In this document: piece by piece, positions 48,321-61,677 of the stretch
Layout: each line of letters begins with the position of its first letter
Numbering within the stretch: position 1 is the stretch's first letter
Program-made: the position numbers and the translations under genes
Notes under the pieces: generated by a model
What the model was told of the DNA's origin: nothing
The model's input: the letters and a program-made list of their open reading frames with translations, nothing else
The model's database searches: none
NCBI RefSeq assembly: GCF_007655135.1
Contig: NC_045131.1
Coordinates: 5,642,001-5,706,000 of the forward strand
Length of the DNA stretch: 64,000 bases
DNA from: Punica granatum
Lineage: Eukaryota > Streptophyta > Magnoliopsida > Myrtales > Lythraceae
Direction: 5' to 3'

Positions 48321-48334
48321 AAAGGATAGATTTA

Positions 48335-49598
48335 ATAAAAGAATAAATGAGTATGTGAAATTTAACCTAGAATCTTAGGGAGTGCAGTGTCTGATGAATT
48401 ATTTTAAAGTCATAATTTGGTTAATTTTAATGATTAAAGACATGATTTTCGTCATTAGTTGTTTAATAGATGTTCACGAAAATTACTTTTGCTTATTGTC
48501 TATTTCAAATACTAATTATCATTTTAATAATTTCAAGTCATTACTTCCTAAATGATTTAATTTACTTTGAAATCCGTACTTAATTTCGTGATTATCTCAA
48601 TACTTTTATATCAGCAATAGAACTACTAAACCAAGCCTAGACACATATATGAGTTTTTAATGAATATTACGAGGAGCAAATGGAATGCAAAAATAGTTGC
48701 CGTCAAATGTAGGTAAGGATAGGATCAAACCACATGAAATTCGTTGAATATTTAGGTCTCGGATACTGTGCCGAGTAAAACCTCTATCTTTTTTTTTTAT
48801 TAATTAACTTTTTATTAATTAATAATTAATTTTCTAAGGAAAATCAGAGGTGCTCTATGTCGGGACATTGACCTGCTCAGAAATGTGGGGCCCGCGGAAA
48901 ATATTTGATTTAGCCGTATAATATGCTTTTTCATATAGTAAAATTAATCATAATTGTAATCATAATCGGATAAAGTACGTACAGCATATACTATCTTATC
49001 ATACCTATAAAAAAATATAGTATCTTATCATGTCGAATTTAAAGTTTAAAAAAAACTAGTAGAGATTTTCTCTTTATTACTTTGAAAAATAAATTATAAT
49101 TATTAACTTTCTCCTTTCCTTGAAGGTGTGAGACTTGCTTTTTTCTCTATATGAAAAAAAAATCTGAGAAAAAAGCAACTCCGAATCCGTTTTCTTGTGA
49201 AAAAAAAACCACATATTTCATCGGACTTATAAAAAGCTTATTTTCATTCGAATTTTTAATTATAATTGATTATACAAGGAATATAGCATAATGATAATTA
49301 TTACAATTACAATAAATAGGGTAAATTTAGTGAAGGAGCAAGGTGAAATTGAAAAAAAATATTGATTGAGTGGTGAATGAGTAACGATTAATCATATGCT
49401 TATAAGTAGTAATTTATGAACTCGTTATGAAATTAATTTTTTTATTTTTAAATATTCTAATTAAATATTATATAATCAAGTGATTGAATAATATTTATCG
49501 AATATTTGCTCGTCAAATTGTTGTCGCAGAGCCGTCTGATTTTGGTGGACATTAGGTTTGAAAAATTAGCTCTCGTGAATATGTGTGTAGTGTGTATG

Positions 49599-49635
<37 letters not shown>

Positions 49636-50464
49636 CCGGTTGGTGCCAGCAATCAGCATGATTCAGTTGACTTTAACAATTGCATTTGTTTGGACTTATT
49701 ATGGTCTTTTTCTTCCGATGGCACATTGACACATACCACAAAAATTCCCCCCACCAAAAAAAAAAAAGAGACAGAAAGAAATCCAAGAACTTTATACTTA
49801 TATATATAATGTAAAAAAAATTATAAGAAAAGCGCGTAGAACTAATATATAAAATTTAATAACTAATAAAAATAAATAATTTCATCACGAATATCGAATT
49901 TAAAATTTTTTAATTTTTAAGCGAATGCGCTGTACCTTTTTATATACCCATTATGTATAAGCAAGTTCTGCATACATGCAAACCATTCTAATACTATGTA
50001 AACAAAAGAAAAAATCTTGCTATGCTTATAAACAGATGGATTCATGTTTATCCCAAGAGTTCAAGACGATGGAATGATAAATTCAAACATCTTATATATC
50101 CAAAATCTTCTTTCTAATTTTATGTCATGAAACAATGATTCTCGACGCATAAACTTGATTTATGTGATCAATATAATATTACACAGATTAATAGAATTTA
50201 AAGCTATACTCCTCAGTTTTTTAAACGTGCCTCGAGTTTTCGTTTTCTAATATATATGTTTAGGCGAATATTCAAATTATGACTATGCGACCACTCGGAT
50301 TAGTCGCACGATTAGTTTATTTATCTTAGCTTATGTCATACATATTAACTGTCCGCTGATTGTTGGTACATTTTGACTAGCTGCCCTGCCAAGGCCTGTA
50401 GTCAATCTCGAGACTGCGCACATTTCTTTTCTTGGAGTCCACATATTGATCATAGTAAGTAACT
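48335..50464. other. AT-rich intergenic DNA, no gene
   Basis: A TA microsatellite lies at 49602-49632. A duplicated phrase GGAGTCCACATATTGAT occurs at about 50435 and 50476. No supportable coding sequence. Confidence 0.5.
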
Positions 50465-50507
50465 CGGACTATTGTGGAGTCCACATATTGATTAGTTGTT
50501 TAGGGAT

Positions 50508-50835
50508 TGATAGATTGAATTGATATAGAGGTCTGATATGTAAAGATTTTTTAAGTTGAGTATCGTTTCAAGACTTCTTGGCTCTCTTTTTTAGTTTTCA
50601 CTTAGGTCCATATAAAATGTAGTCTTAAGAAATTGAGAATGTTTACAGCAGCTGAAAAAATTTATGTAATTGTACCTAGGTTTATTAGATGCGCTTGAGT
50701 CGCATATTATTTTCATTTACAATGATTCTAGTGGATATGTTGTATTTACTATCCGTATAATATATTCTCTTGGTCATTTTTCTTGTATCCGTTTTGTCAT
50801 CAATGGACATTTATTGACTATTAAAACAAAAAAAA
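50508..50835 (+). mobile_element. LINE-like 3' end, copy 2
   Basis: Homologous to 6515-6985 along its length and ending TCAATGGACATTTATTGACTA plus an A-rich tail. AAGTAACT occurs just after the tail (50836-50843) and at 50457-50464, a possible 8-bp target duplication. Confidence 0.6.
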
Positions 50836-50883
50836 AAGTAACTTTGAAGCATAAGTACACGCAAGATCAATGATAAATCAAAA

Positions 50884-51307
50884 GGGTCAATTGCACTGGT
50901 GGTCAAAAAAATTTTATAAATATTTTAATATGGTATAAAAAGTTTTTTTGCTACTTGATAATACAAAATGTTTCAAAGTTGTTTCAGTATAGTACAAACC
51001 GTCATCTCGCCATTGACGCCGTCAAGCCATCATTTACAAAATTATAAATTTTGCACCATCATGTAACTTATATAAAATATTTTGTACTATTAAGTTACAA
51101 TTTCAAAACATTTTCCACCATCATATAACATCTCACAAAAATCGATTTTGCACCATCAGCGTCAGCTTAACGGCGTCAATGACGAGATGACGGTTTGTAC
51201 TACACTGAAACAACTTTGAAATATTTTGTATTATCAAGTAGCAAAAAATAAAAACTTCTTGTACCATACATTTTTAAAACTTTTTGAACCATCAGTGTAA
51301 TTTACCT
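50884..51307. mobile_element. MULE-type MITE, 424 bp, perfect 10-bp duplication
   Basis: TAAATCAAAA flanks it at 50874-50883 and 51308-51317. Inverted arms of about 140-180 bp begin GGGTCAATTGCACTGGTGG on the left and AGGTAAATTACACTGATGG read inward from the right, with CTACTTGATAATACAAAAT on both arms. The same terminal and subterminal words occur in the Pack-MULE at 137-1327, so they belong to one family. There is no coding capacity. Confidence 0.88.
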
Positions 51308-51397
51308 TAAATCAAAATGAATAATTCGTTGCATTATACGCTCGGGGACTGTCTATACCACCTCGTTCATATATGTTAGTCAAAGATAGTTATGCTA

Positions 51398-51585
51398 CTA
51401 ATGTGGGTTGATTCAAATGATTCGATACTTTTTTATTTTAAATAAGATATCGGATTTGAGTATTGTGAATAGAGAAAATCCACATTAGAAGAGTTTTATC
51501 CCTTAGTGGATCAATTCGGCTCGAATTGAACTTAGTCGGAATCCAATTAAATTTTCAAATAACATCTTGCAATCCGAAATAAAAA
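51398..51585 (+). mobile_element. SINE-like repeat, second family, copy 2
   Basis: GGGTTGATTCAAATGATTCG, GATTTGAGTATTG, GAGTTTTATCCCTTAGTGG and ATTCGGCTCGAATTG align in order with 20266-20455 and 62790-62970. Tail lost. Confidence 0.5.
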
Positions 51586-54500
51586 AGCACCCCTAGGTTT
51601 GAGCTGCCGAATATATGCGTTTGAAAATGTCTAATACCTAACATTTTTGTTCTTATTATTGTGAGTATTTAAGTAAGGGAACGATACACAAATTATCATG
51701 CATTGCTGTATATATTAAAATATGCTTCTGCATTTCCGCGTTACCTACAGTAGGAGTCTTTTATCGATCATAAAAAATTTTCACAAGCATCAAGAAATAC
51801 TATATATGAACGACTATACATCATTTTTTTTTTCTAGTATCAAATAAATAAAGAATATCTAAGTAGAGTTTCATCAAAAAAAAGGAGAAGTCTAAGTAGA
51901 GGAAAATGGGATTGAAGTATCGAACTGTCCCCCTTACTGTACCCATGATGATGGGTTAATTTGCCTCACCATCCGTCTCACCTCCCATGGTCCAATATTT
52001 TGGGAAAATATAAAATAATCGAATTCAAAGATAATTTTTAGAAAAAGAAAATATTTTAATAACATAAGTTAGTTTATGTGATTCGACGTATATTCTCCTC
52101 ATTCATAAGATTATGAGTTGAAGTTATGTGAATAAAAAATTTCATCATTGAATCAATTTTATTCTTTAACGAATTAATTTGATTTGCATATGAATTACTC
52201 GAGATTATTGAGATTCTGAATTAAGAAAGGTACTTGCAAACAAGCTAAGACTGCACTCTCCTCCCGACAGGGCAGCAGGATCAGGCCGACCCCATGTCAA
52301 AGATCGGCCGCTCTTGATTGTTTAATCACCGTTGATTCGGATGACCCGGACCAAGCCTACAGTATTTTAAGGTGGACCCGCACGCACGGTAGGTAGATTA
52401 TCCTGCCACCAGAGTCCGTGATTCCAGATCGTTTTATTTTTACATGCATTAGCAAACAAATTTCGCACGCTGAGGAGGAAAAACAAAGGACAAATTTCGC
52501 ACGTGTCAAATGAGTTGGATGGATAGATGGACTTGGAGGGAGCAAAAGTCAAAGACGGAAAATGCGGGGACATAGAAAAACTTAGGAGGTGACGTGGCGG
52601 CAATCTATTGGGCTGCCTACTATGTTGACTTGTCACCCCTAGTCCCTCAATTTATGGATTGACATAAAAGTCGTAGCCGCGGACAGAGAAGGCAATTAAA
52701 TTGCCTATTGATTGATTTATCTTTTTCATGTATAAAAAGGTCAAGCACAGAGCCATAAGTGTTTTATTTGAGGTCTCTCAACTCTCCCTCTAAATTTTTT
52801 CGATTTTTAGATTAATTCTTAGCTCCCTAAATATTTTCGATTTTTTTATTTTATATTTAAAAATTTGTGACGCTCAATTATTATATTGAAAATGTAAGTG
52901 ACTTTTAATATCACGATAAGATATTTATGGATTTTTTCTTTCAATAAAAAAAAGAGAGGAAGAGATGATAAATTTTTATCATAAATCAAGGAGTCACATC
53001 TTTGCACCATAAAAATTAAAATGTAAGTTACTAAAAATCATTTTTAATTAAAAATTATCAAAAATATTTAAATTTAGTGTTTTAAATGAGAATGTGGCAA
53101 AAAATAATTAGGAAACATAAATTTAAAACGTTGAGAAACTGGATTCCACCTGATATACAATTAAATAAGAGAATTAGTTGTAAAATCGACACTAAATCAT
53201 TTAAAATCAATCTAAAGTCTAAAGTATTAATAATTATTATCCAAAATTAGAAATTAACTATTAAATTTTTTTTTTGTTCATAACAAATAAATTCATCTTT
53301 ATAAATTGTGAATAATTATTATATGTAAACAAATCTGTGCAACGGACGTGATTGAAAGCTAGTAGGTATTGGAAGCTAGAGATGAAGAACCAATGAGGTG
53401 TAACTCGTTGGTAGTGTGTTAGTGATCTAAACACTAACCCTCCATTTGGATGGAGTGAAACGGAATAAAAGGAAGGGACGGGAGGGGATTTTGTATGGGA
53501 GTTTTTACAAATCCCATGCAACTTTCAATTCCCTCCATTTCTCTCATTTTTCCTACATGCTATAAGCCTCTAAAGAGACTCGAGAGCAAATAAGGGGGTA
53601 AAGTCTCCCTATTTATTATTGAATCGCTAATACTCTGACTTTACACTTGGAGATGAGAGGTGTTCATCTGATACCTTATTGGGTCGTGGTGACGAACGCA
53701 ATCCCTCGAGTTTTGATGTAGTTATGATTCAAATTTGACATTTTGCGTCGGAGCTGATCATATATTTACGCCCCATAGGATTTCGCTACGCCCTGTAGAG
53801 GTTGCTAAACCGGTCGCCCCGATCTCTTTTACCTATTAAAAAGAAAAGCTATGAAGTCATGGTAGGTTCATTGTATTAGAAACGAGATATTTTACTGTTC
53901 ATCTCATGAATGGTCATGACGTGGTCTTGTCCTGTTGCAGAATCTATTCCATATTTGCGACTTGCGAGTGCATATTGCCCCCGGAAAGTCGAGATTGAAG
54001 GAAGAACTAGAAATCGAGGTCCTATGCTTAATTTTCTCTCTCTTTTTGGCTGGGTCTAATGCTTAATTAACTTGTAAGTCCTTAATCTAAGGGATTAAAA
54101 ATAGTTAGTGCATCCCAAATAGACAACAAATCGAACATGATAGTAGGCTGAGTGACATCGGATCGAATTATCCACCGGTTTCCAGATTATTTGGCCCACT
54201 ATATCTCCACCAGATTTTGTTTTTTCTCGGAGATTGCCATCCTTCAATCATATCTTAACACACGATATGTTTCATCATCCGCTTTATAACTTGTTTATTG
54301 ATTATTGTGGTGGGATTAATGAAAGCAATTTGCAAATTGTCAGCAGCTAACTATGCAAGTAATACTTTTTAAAAATGTTGGAATTGGAATGAGGAACAAG
54401 CCAATCAAGACCAAGGAAATTGCCCAATGCTCAAGTACCTTTCCACCACCATCACATAATAAATAAAAATAATTAAGTTTCGTGCCATCATCTTCATCTG

Positions 54501-56170
54501 TATACGTTCCTTGACGAGTTAGGTAATACAATGCATTTCTCATTTAAAATAATTAAAAATATCATCCAGTAAATCAAGTGTAGATTGCTTTGAATGGCAA
54601 AAGAGTCAGCTAATTCTGCTTCTCTTTTTGAGAATACTCTTTGAAAGCGGATACAATTCCGAGGGATCGAATATGAGCCAACATAGATGATCGGGTTGGA
54701 TCGACCCGAGAGGGATTGGATTAAGCTTAAGTCCAAGTGATCTTGATCGCGCTAATTAAAAGCAAAAAAGCATTTGGTTGGGCACAGTGCGATGCTTTTG
54801 GATGTACTTTTCCTCTACATAGGATCTATACATAGAAGCAAACGAGCAAAGCCCATAAATTAAACGGGCTGCTATTAATAATACAACTGCAATTGCTTCC
54901 CCTTCACATTTGTCTTGGCCCAGAAACCATTTCCAGACACATGTTCCAGTTTCGTACTGATGACCGGGCTCGGATCGGCCCGTGATGGATAGGGTTGAGC
55001 TCGAGTCTGTATATTATATGAAAGCAATCTTCATCCTCGGGCATTTCGCATTACCGGGGATGCGACGCGACTCGAACCCTAAATCCTCCACTATTGGATT
55101 ACATCACCACTTGAATCCTCTGCTATTAATTGGCCGGTGTGTGTTGTTACAAATATTACATTGGATATTGACATCCCTTAATTTTTACTGGACCCAATGG
55201 TATAGAAAGATCACAATCTCGTTTACCACGCTTTCTATCAGTATAACATAATGAATAACGAAATGACCCTCCTCGTCCCTCAGTTCTCAATGCAGTTCCG
55301 AATTACAAATGCCCTTGATTGTTTTTGGGGCATCTAATGGCATCATCAACGGCAAATATTACATTAATTAAACCGACGGGTGTGAATGGAGTGGAGGCAT
55401 TAAAATTAAGTTGCTCGTGAAGCTCGTTTCAATAGACCTCCTACCTCAATGACTGACCATTGACCTAACCCTGAAACCCCATTGGCTACTCCTTCTCTAT
55501 CTCTCTCTCTCTCTCAATTAGGTGCCCATTAGGTGTCCGATGACATATTAATTTCCAAATCTTCGCTTAAATAGTTACTAAGTCAAATGCCCGTTCTTCC
55601 GACACAGCCCCCCGTGCTCCAGTTCCATTCGCCAGCCACGTGTCCTTCATATCCCCAAAATGCCCCTCCAACAGCCACTCCCCAACGACCACCGCTCCTT
55701 CTAGCGGGTGCCCCGCTCACACACAAATTCCCGTATACTGTCACTTTCCGCCGTTGGATGAATCCATCTCGGGCCAACTGAAACCATCTGACGGTGTCCT
55801 ATGCTTCCCAGGGATGAGATTATGCCGTAACGGACGTAGCTGATTATTTCGGCTGTTCGGACAACAGGCTTGTGCCGGGCCCCTAGATTTTGGGCCCAAG
55901 TCCAACCGAGTCTCCTCTCTGTCTCTCTCTCTCTCTCTCTCCCCCCTGTTCTGCTGCCTGATAGTAGAATTGAAGGAAGCAAAATCCGACAATCGCCATT
56001 GGCGAGTTGAGAGAGAGAGAGAGAGGTCGATTCTTGAAAACAAAGCAATGATTTGAATACACAACTTCCACCCCGCACCAACAACACGGGCCGGTCGGCA
56101 GCTGGGGGCGAAATCAACATCATATACCTTCCAATTCAAGTCCCTCCATCAGCTGTCCCAGCTCCAGTCA
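51586..56170. other. Intergenic DNA and IRX14 promoter
   Basis: 51600-55260 holds short, unrecognised frames and AT-rich DNA. The last kilobase is GC-richer, with CT repeats at 55496-55515 and 55918-55940, and is the likely IRX14 promoter and leader. Confidence 0.5.
55463..55534. promoter_or_regulatory. Cluster of three MYB46/83-type SMRE motifs
   Basis: ACCTAAC at 55463-55469 and, on the other strand, ACCTAAT at 55517-55523 and 55528-55534 all fit the secondary-wall MYB element ACC[A/T]A[A/C][T/C]. They lie 710-780 bp before the IRX14 start codon. Known: MYB46/MYB83 activate xylan genes through such sites. Function here is inference. Confidence 0.35.
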
Positions 56171-56171
56171 C

Positions 56172-56224
<53 letters not shown>

Positions 56225-56228
56225 GAGG
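56172..56228. repeat. (GA)n microsatellite in the IRX14 5' leader
   Basis: Nearly pure GA repeat over about 50 bp, ending 14 nt before the ATG at 56242. Comparable to the GA tract before SCE1. Confidence 0.9.
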
Positions 56229-56241
56229 GTGAGCTGGGAAC

Positions 56242-59200
56242 ATGAAGCTCTCAGCATTACACCAGAGCTACTTGAACCGCCGGAGCAACAGCTTCCGCGG
56301 GCCGGCCGTGGATGCCTCCGCGGATGGCGGGATGAAGTCCCCGGCAGCGGTGTTCTGGCTGGCGCTCCACGGCCTCTGCTGCCTCATCAGCCTCGTCCTT
56401 GGGTTCCGCTTCTCTCGGCTTGTGTTCTTCCTGCTCTTCTCCACCTCCGCTACCAACCTCTACACAGCGCCGTTTCGGCCGGCCACGGAGGTCTCCGACG
56501 TTTCAGTGTCTCACCTATCCACTCCCGTCGCGAATCAGGCGCTCCCCGTGAATAAGACGACCCCTCGGGTGGTGGTCGGACGGCATGGGATCCGGATCCG
56601 GCCGTGGCCACACCCGAACCCTGTCGAGGTCATGAAGGCGCACCGGATCATAGAGAGGGTGCAGAGGGAGCAGAGAGCTCAGTTCGGGGTGAAGAACCCC
56701 AGGACGCTGATAGCGGTGACCCCGACCTACGTGCGGACGTTCCAGACGCTTCACCTGACCGGCGTGATGCACTCGCTCATGCTGGTTCCATACGATTTGG
56801 TGTGGATCGTGGTGGAGGCCGGTGGAACGAGCAATGAGACAGCTTCTCTCATCGCAAAGTCCGGTCTAAGGACCATCCATGTCGGCTACAAGGAGAGGAT
56901 GCCGAGCTCGTGGGCGGATCGCCACCGACTGGAGGCTAAGATGCGGCTCCATGCTCTCAAGTGAGTTTAATTGATTATCGTCCATACAACTAATTTTTCA
57001 TTAACTGAATTTATGTTGAGCTTCCGTTTTTTTCCCTTTAAGCCGGAGAGGAATTGTCATGATGAAGTCGAGTTCGGTTAGGAATGGCCGTTCTTGCTCT
57101 AGAAATCATATGATAGAACAAAAAATGGATAATTATCTTGGGGAGGAGTTAAAATTCTTAGCTCTTCTGCTGCGCAAAAATCGGAAAGGGAGAAAAAATC
57201 TTCCCTATTGAGACAGGTGCGAGGTGGCTGGAACTCTGCTACTGTGGGAGTGGAGCTAAATGTTGTAATCAAAGTTTTCCGTTATTGTAACGTGTACTCG
57301 AATTTTTCCTTGCATTGACGTAATGAATGGCGTTGTTCATAGTATTTGAATGTAACTCAATGTATGTGCAATGGTGCAGGATTGTGAGAGAGGAGAAGCT
57401 CGATGGGATTGTGATGTTCGCGGATGATAGCAATATGCATAGCATGGAGCTCTTCGATGAGATCCAGAATGTGAAATGGGTTGGGGCCCTCTCTGTTGGC
57501 ATTTTAGCTCATTCAAACAATGCGGACGAATCATCCGTGTCTGCGGCTGAGAAAGAGGCAGATAATCCTCCCATCCCAGTTCAAGGTCCAGCGTGCAACT
57601 CCTCCAATAAGTTGGTTGGGTGGCACACATTCAATTCGCTGCCTTATGTGGAGAAGAGCGCCAATTATATAGACGACTGGGGTACGGTGTTACCGAGGAA
57701 GTTTGAATGGGCTGGGTTTGTGGTAAACTCAAGGCTTCTCTGGAAGGATTACGATGAAAAACCTGAGTGGATGAAGGACCTGGCCTTGGTTGATGGGGTC
57801 GATGATATGGAGAGCCCCCTTGTATTGATGAAGGATACCTCAGTTGTGGAGCCTCTTGGAAGATGCGGCCGCCAAGTTATGCTTTGGTGGCTTCGTGTTG
57901 AAGCTCGTTCTGATAGCAAATTCCCCCCGGGGTGAGTATCATTATTGCAAACCTTACTTCTTCTGATGCCCTTGCCGAAGGAAGTTCATTATGATTCTTA
58001 TCGCTGTTGATCAAATTGACAAGCTCCATTTCAATTTGCTTTTTGAGAAATAGCTTTCATAACTTTCATATGGCTGCCCGTGATGCTTGCAAAGAGCAAG
58101 TCCACATAGTTGCAGTTGTTCTTCGATCAATTCCCTGCGTGTATCTAACTTCCATTTCATTCAATAGGTCTCCGAAAAATAGGGCTTTAAATTGCCGTAA
58201 GTTTTTTGGAATATCTGCTTTGAAAGAGTAGAACATGTTGAATTCATCGGTCCTGTTCTATAGTTTGATAATGTTGGAAAGGAAATGGAAGGGAAGAGAA
58301 TGGATCAACTATAAGTACAAAGGAGTGAGGAGAAGACTGTTGTTTTAGAGTTGGAAGTTAATGAAGGAAAATGAGGGAGTTTGGAACAAATAAAAGAAAC
58401 GTATGATTTGCATATCTTATTTATGGAGAGTTATAGAGACACCTATCTACGTATTAGTAAAATTATCGGAGAACCTTGTGTTATCAAAAATCGCACTATC
58501 CTTCGGAATTTGGTCAAAGTTAGTATACTCTATGTTGACTAAGCAGATCATTTTAGGAAAACGCTCGCTTCTTGCTCTGATTCTCTAATACAAATTCATT
58601 TTAGTAGCCGAACCATCACATTTAGCATAACTTGTAATGACAGAAATTTGTCTTCTCTTAGCCTGTAGATAGAATGTGAGATAACTACTTTTTGTTCTGG
58701 AGTGATTAAATCATATGCATTAGTCATTCGATCTCTTTGCTCAGAGTGACCACTAATTTTTTACCTGGCTTATTATCTGAAAGGCCCTCTAATTGATTGA
58801 TAAGTCACACGGCTTTGTCATTGGTTTTTCTTTAGAAAAATCGCGATCATAGACTTTCTAGTTTTGTCAAATGATGAGTAAGTCCCTCCTAGCTTTGGAA
58901 GTTACAATGGTGGCCTCCTAAAATACTAGCCCTGCTAAGGCATCAGTCTTTCACAATGTTTTTAATTGCTGCTTGGCTTAAATAGATGAATATCTTAAGA
59001 TCTCATATTTATCCGGATATCTGCTTTTCTCGATCAAATCGTCTTTTCTTTTCCAGAGTGTTAGCGAATAAACAAAGTGCATATGATCATTTTTTTTTTC
59101 CCCAATTCAAAGCTATTTACTCAAAATTTTAATTATTAGTAAAAGCTGGACGCAAAGCAATTGTGATTAGAGATGCGTAGAAAGTCGTGCTGAGAAGTAC

Positions 59201-59986
59201 ACTAAGTAAGTTCTCTCTAGGTTTTGACCCAAACCTTTTAAAGCTGATCCTTTAATGTGGACTGATATGGACAGTCAAAGATAATCCAGGTGGTCTAAAT
59301 GTTATGAAGATGATACTGCTTGGTAGGACTTGCGAGTCTAGAAGGGAATTTGATGTAGAAGTGATATTTTTTTCTCCAGTCTATCTAAGATTCACAATGT
59401 AGCAGATACCGATTTGGCATCAAAAATATTTTCTTTTGTTTTTCTAGGAGTCCCTTGACAAGAAAAGAGCTCGGAAAGTGGGTTTGTAGGTTATTCAAAG
59501 AGTTAGATAAGGTGGTTTTTACATTAAGTGACCTGCCACCTATAGTCTTTGATTATTTGACAAGTTCCTTATGTGCTATGCAATTGTGAGCTTATCTATT
59601 GTTGAAAATAAAACTGATGAGCCAGAATTCTATCTTTGTTATTTCTTCTGTATCTGTTCTTAGCATAATTTTCTCCTGTTTGATATCCTAGATGACACGA
59701 TTAGGCTGTTTCACTAACCATTCGCTGCTGTTCCTATATGTGCAGCTGGGTGATTGATCCTCCATTGGAGATCACTGTTCCATCGAAGCGGACCCCATGG
59801 CCGGATGCTCCCCCAGAGCTCCCATCTATTGATAAATCAATCAGCGTCCAAGAGCAGATGGTGGCAGTGAAGCGTCCGCCAAAAACCCGAAGCTCCAGAT
59901 CGAAGCGGAGCTCACGGAGTAAGAGGAAGCATGAAGCGAGAACAGTAGAAACTCAGGTTTCTGCAAAGCAAACCGAGCAAAATTAA
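56242..59986 (+). CDS. IRX14: IRX14, GT43 family xylan backbone synthesis protein
   Basis: A Golgi type II membrane protein of glycosyltransferase family 43. With IRX9 and IRX10 it forms the xylan synthase complex that elongates the beta-1,4-xylan backbone in walls; within that complex IRX14 may be structural or catalytic. Exons are 56242-56960, 57380-57931 and 59746-59986, all GT-AG, giving 503 residues (Arabidopsis IRX14 about 525). It starts MKLSALHQSYLNRRSNSFRG, a near-identical hallmark of IRX14. A hydrophobic anchor lies at about 34-68. The GT43 domain spans about 150-430 with VAVTP-like AVTPTYVRTFQTLHL, VVEAGGTSNET and the DxD-equivalent FADDSN (Asp255-Asp256-Ser257). WWLRVEARSDSKFPPGW and a basic, Ser/Arg/Lys-rich tail follow. 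Intron 2 is 1.8 kb. No break is seen. Possible alternative: the paralogue IRX14-LIKE. Confidence 0.95.
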
Positions 59987-60985
59987 TTGAACCAGATTGT
60001 ATTAAGTAGCTGAAGATTCTTGGGAACCTAGACTTTCTCCACTCTGTGGGCATGACATTCTAGCTTCGGCACCAGAAATCTACAACCACAGCCTGTAAAA
60101 AGAAGAATTCGAAATCACCTGCTGGTGCGAATAAGAGGAGATCAGTTTCGGTTCAAGAGGTCGATCTAGGTAATTGCACATTTGTTCATTTATGTTCTAT
60201 TTCTTTCTTTCCAATCGGATTGAGCGGTGTTTCGCGTCGGGTGTATTTGATAGTCTTGGGGTGATTGTGAAGAAGGATTTCTCTCGCGTATACGTAGTCT
60301 ACATAAGCAATAGGAAGTATGAAATTCTCTGTTTAAAGGCTCTTGGATTATTCGAAACCACATTGAATGTAATAAAAATTTTCTCGGAAGACATTGCTGC
60401 CGAGTGCTCTAGCGTGTTCATGTTGTCTTTCTTCTTGTTCGTAAGATAAGGTTCTATATATTTCAGTCTGGTCCATCACAATGATTGGTTATGGTGGGCT
60501 CCTACGGTATAAATACTGGACCTACAGAATCCAGATGACTGTTGGTCACGTCTGGTAGACCGAATATAAGCGCGGGCAGGATTTCTCAAATCCTTATCCG
60601 GTCTTTGGTTACTACTGTAATGGGATATTTAGGAGGACTGGACGGGATTATTGTTTTGAGCCCCAAATTCGGCTCAAAGGGTGGGCTGGTCCCGAATTAG
60701 GATATTATATTATTGGAAAAGATAGAACTGCCCCTATCCTTGAATCAAGTTTTTGAATACTGCGACCTTCATGGAGAACTTTGGACAGGGGTGGGGATGC
60801 TGTGCCCTATTCCGGCAACCACAACTCTGATGGAGGTAGCTAGTAGGGTTTGGCATGGTTTGGATCGGTTTGCGACCGAGTTGAACCACAAAAATGGTTT
60901 GATTCGATTCGGGGGTTCAAGTCCGAACCATGGCCACTTTATGTGGAAAAAACCGAACCAATAATAATTGGTTACGTGATGATAT
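59987..60985. other. IRX14 3' flank and intergenic DNA
   Basis: The first few hundred bases are likely 3' untranslated region. 60640-60960 has GGTTTGGATCGGTTTGCGACC-type phrases reminiscent of hAT or similar repeat debris; no gene. Confidence 0.45.
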
Positions 60986-61669
60986 CAAGGTTTCAAGATC
61001 GTGACCCTACCTAGAATCGTAATGGGGTCGTGGGATCGAAGATCGCAAGATCGGATTGAGGATTTAAAGTCTTACTTATAATGGAAATGTATTGCCATTT
61101 ACAATTTTTAGTCGCCATTCAAAAATCAATCCTTATTATCAAAAGAAAGTGTACCGCAGTGGTGTATGTCATCGCCCGATAATTAAGAGATTTCAGATTC
61201 AATACTTTTCTTTTTCATTGTACTAGGTCCCTATTTATACGATTTCGAGTTTCAGAAATTACAAAAAAAAGTCAGAGAATAGCACAAATCATAGTTCACA
61301 AGTTCCCAAATTATAAACCACGATATCATAATATAAATAACAAATAAAAACAAAAATAAAAAACATATCATATGTCATTTTAATCGTCGTGAAGATCTTC
61401 GTCATCATCTTCGTCATATGTCATCGAATGAGCCAAAATCTTGGCCAGAAAATGGGGTTTGCTTGACCCAAAATTACTTTTAAAATTAACCAAAGACACA
61501 TGGACTAGGATTTGTTAGATCTTAACTATCTAGTATCCTATAATCCTACTATATATCCTAAACCCATCTTACCTTTTAGATATTTTGGTTGATATCGACA
61601 TAAGTGGCTGGAATCGAGATTGTAAGATCACACTATCTTAAAATCCTACAAGTTATCTTCACAACCTTG
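60986..61669. mobile_element. Non-autonomous hAT-type transposon, 684 bp
   Basis: The perfect 8-bp duplication GATGATAT lies at 60978-60985 and 61670-61677. The left end is CAAGGTTTCAAGATCG; the right end read inward is CAAGGTTGTGAAGAT. There is no transposase. A SINE-like segment lies inside it. Confidence 0.8.
61138..61270 (+). mobile_element. SINE-like segment nested in the hAT element
   Basis: GTGTACCGCAGTGGTGTATG and GATTTCAGATTCAATACTT correspond to the A- and B-box regions of the SINE at 1851-2039. Diverged, tail unclear. Confidence 0.45.
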
Positions 61670-61677
61670 GATGATAT

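Noticed and set aside
60713..60964. 83-codon plus-strand frame after IRX14
   Set aside because: No recognisable domain, and the DNA has repeat-like GGTTTGG/GGTTTG wording typical of transposon debris.
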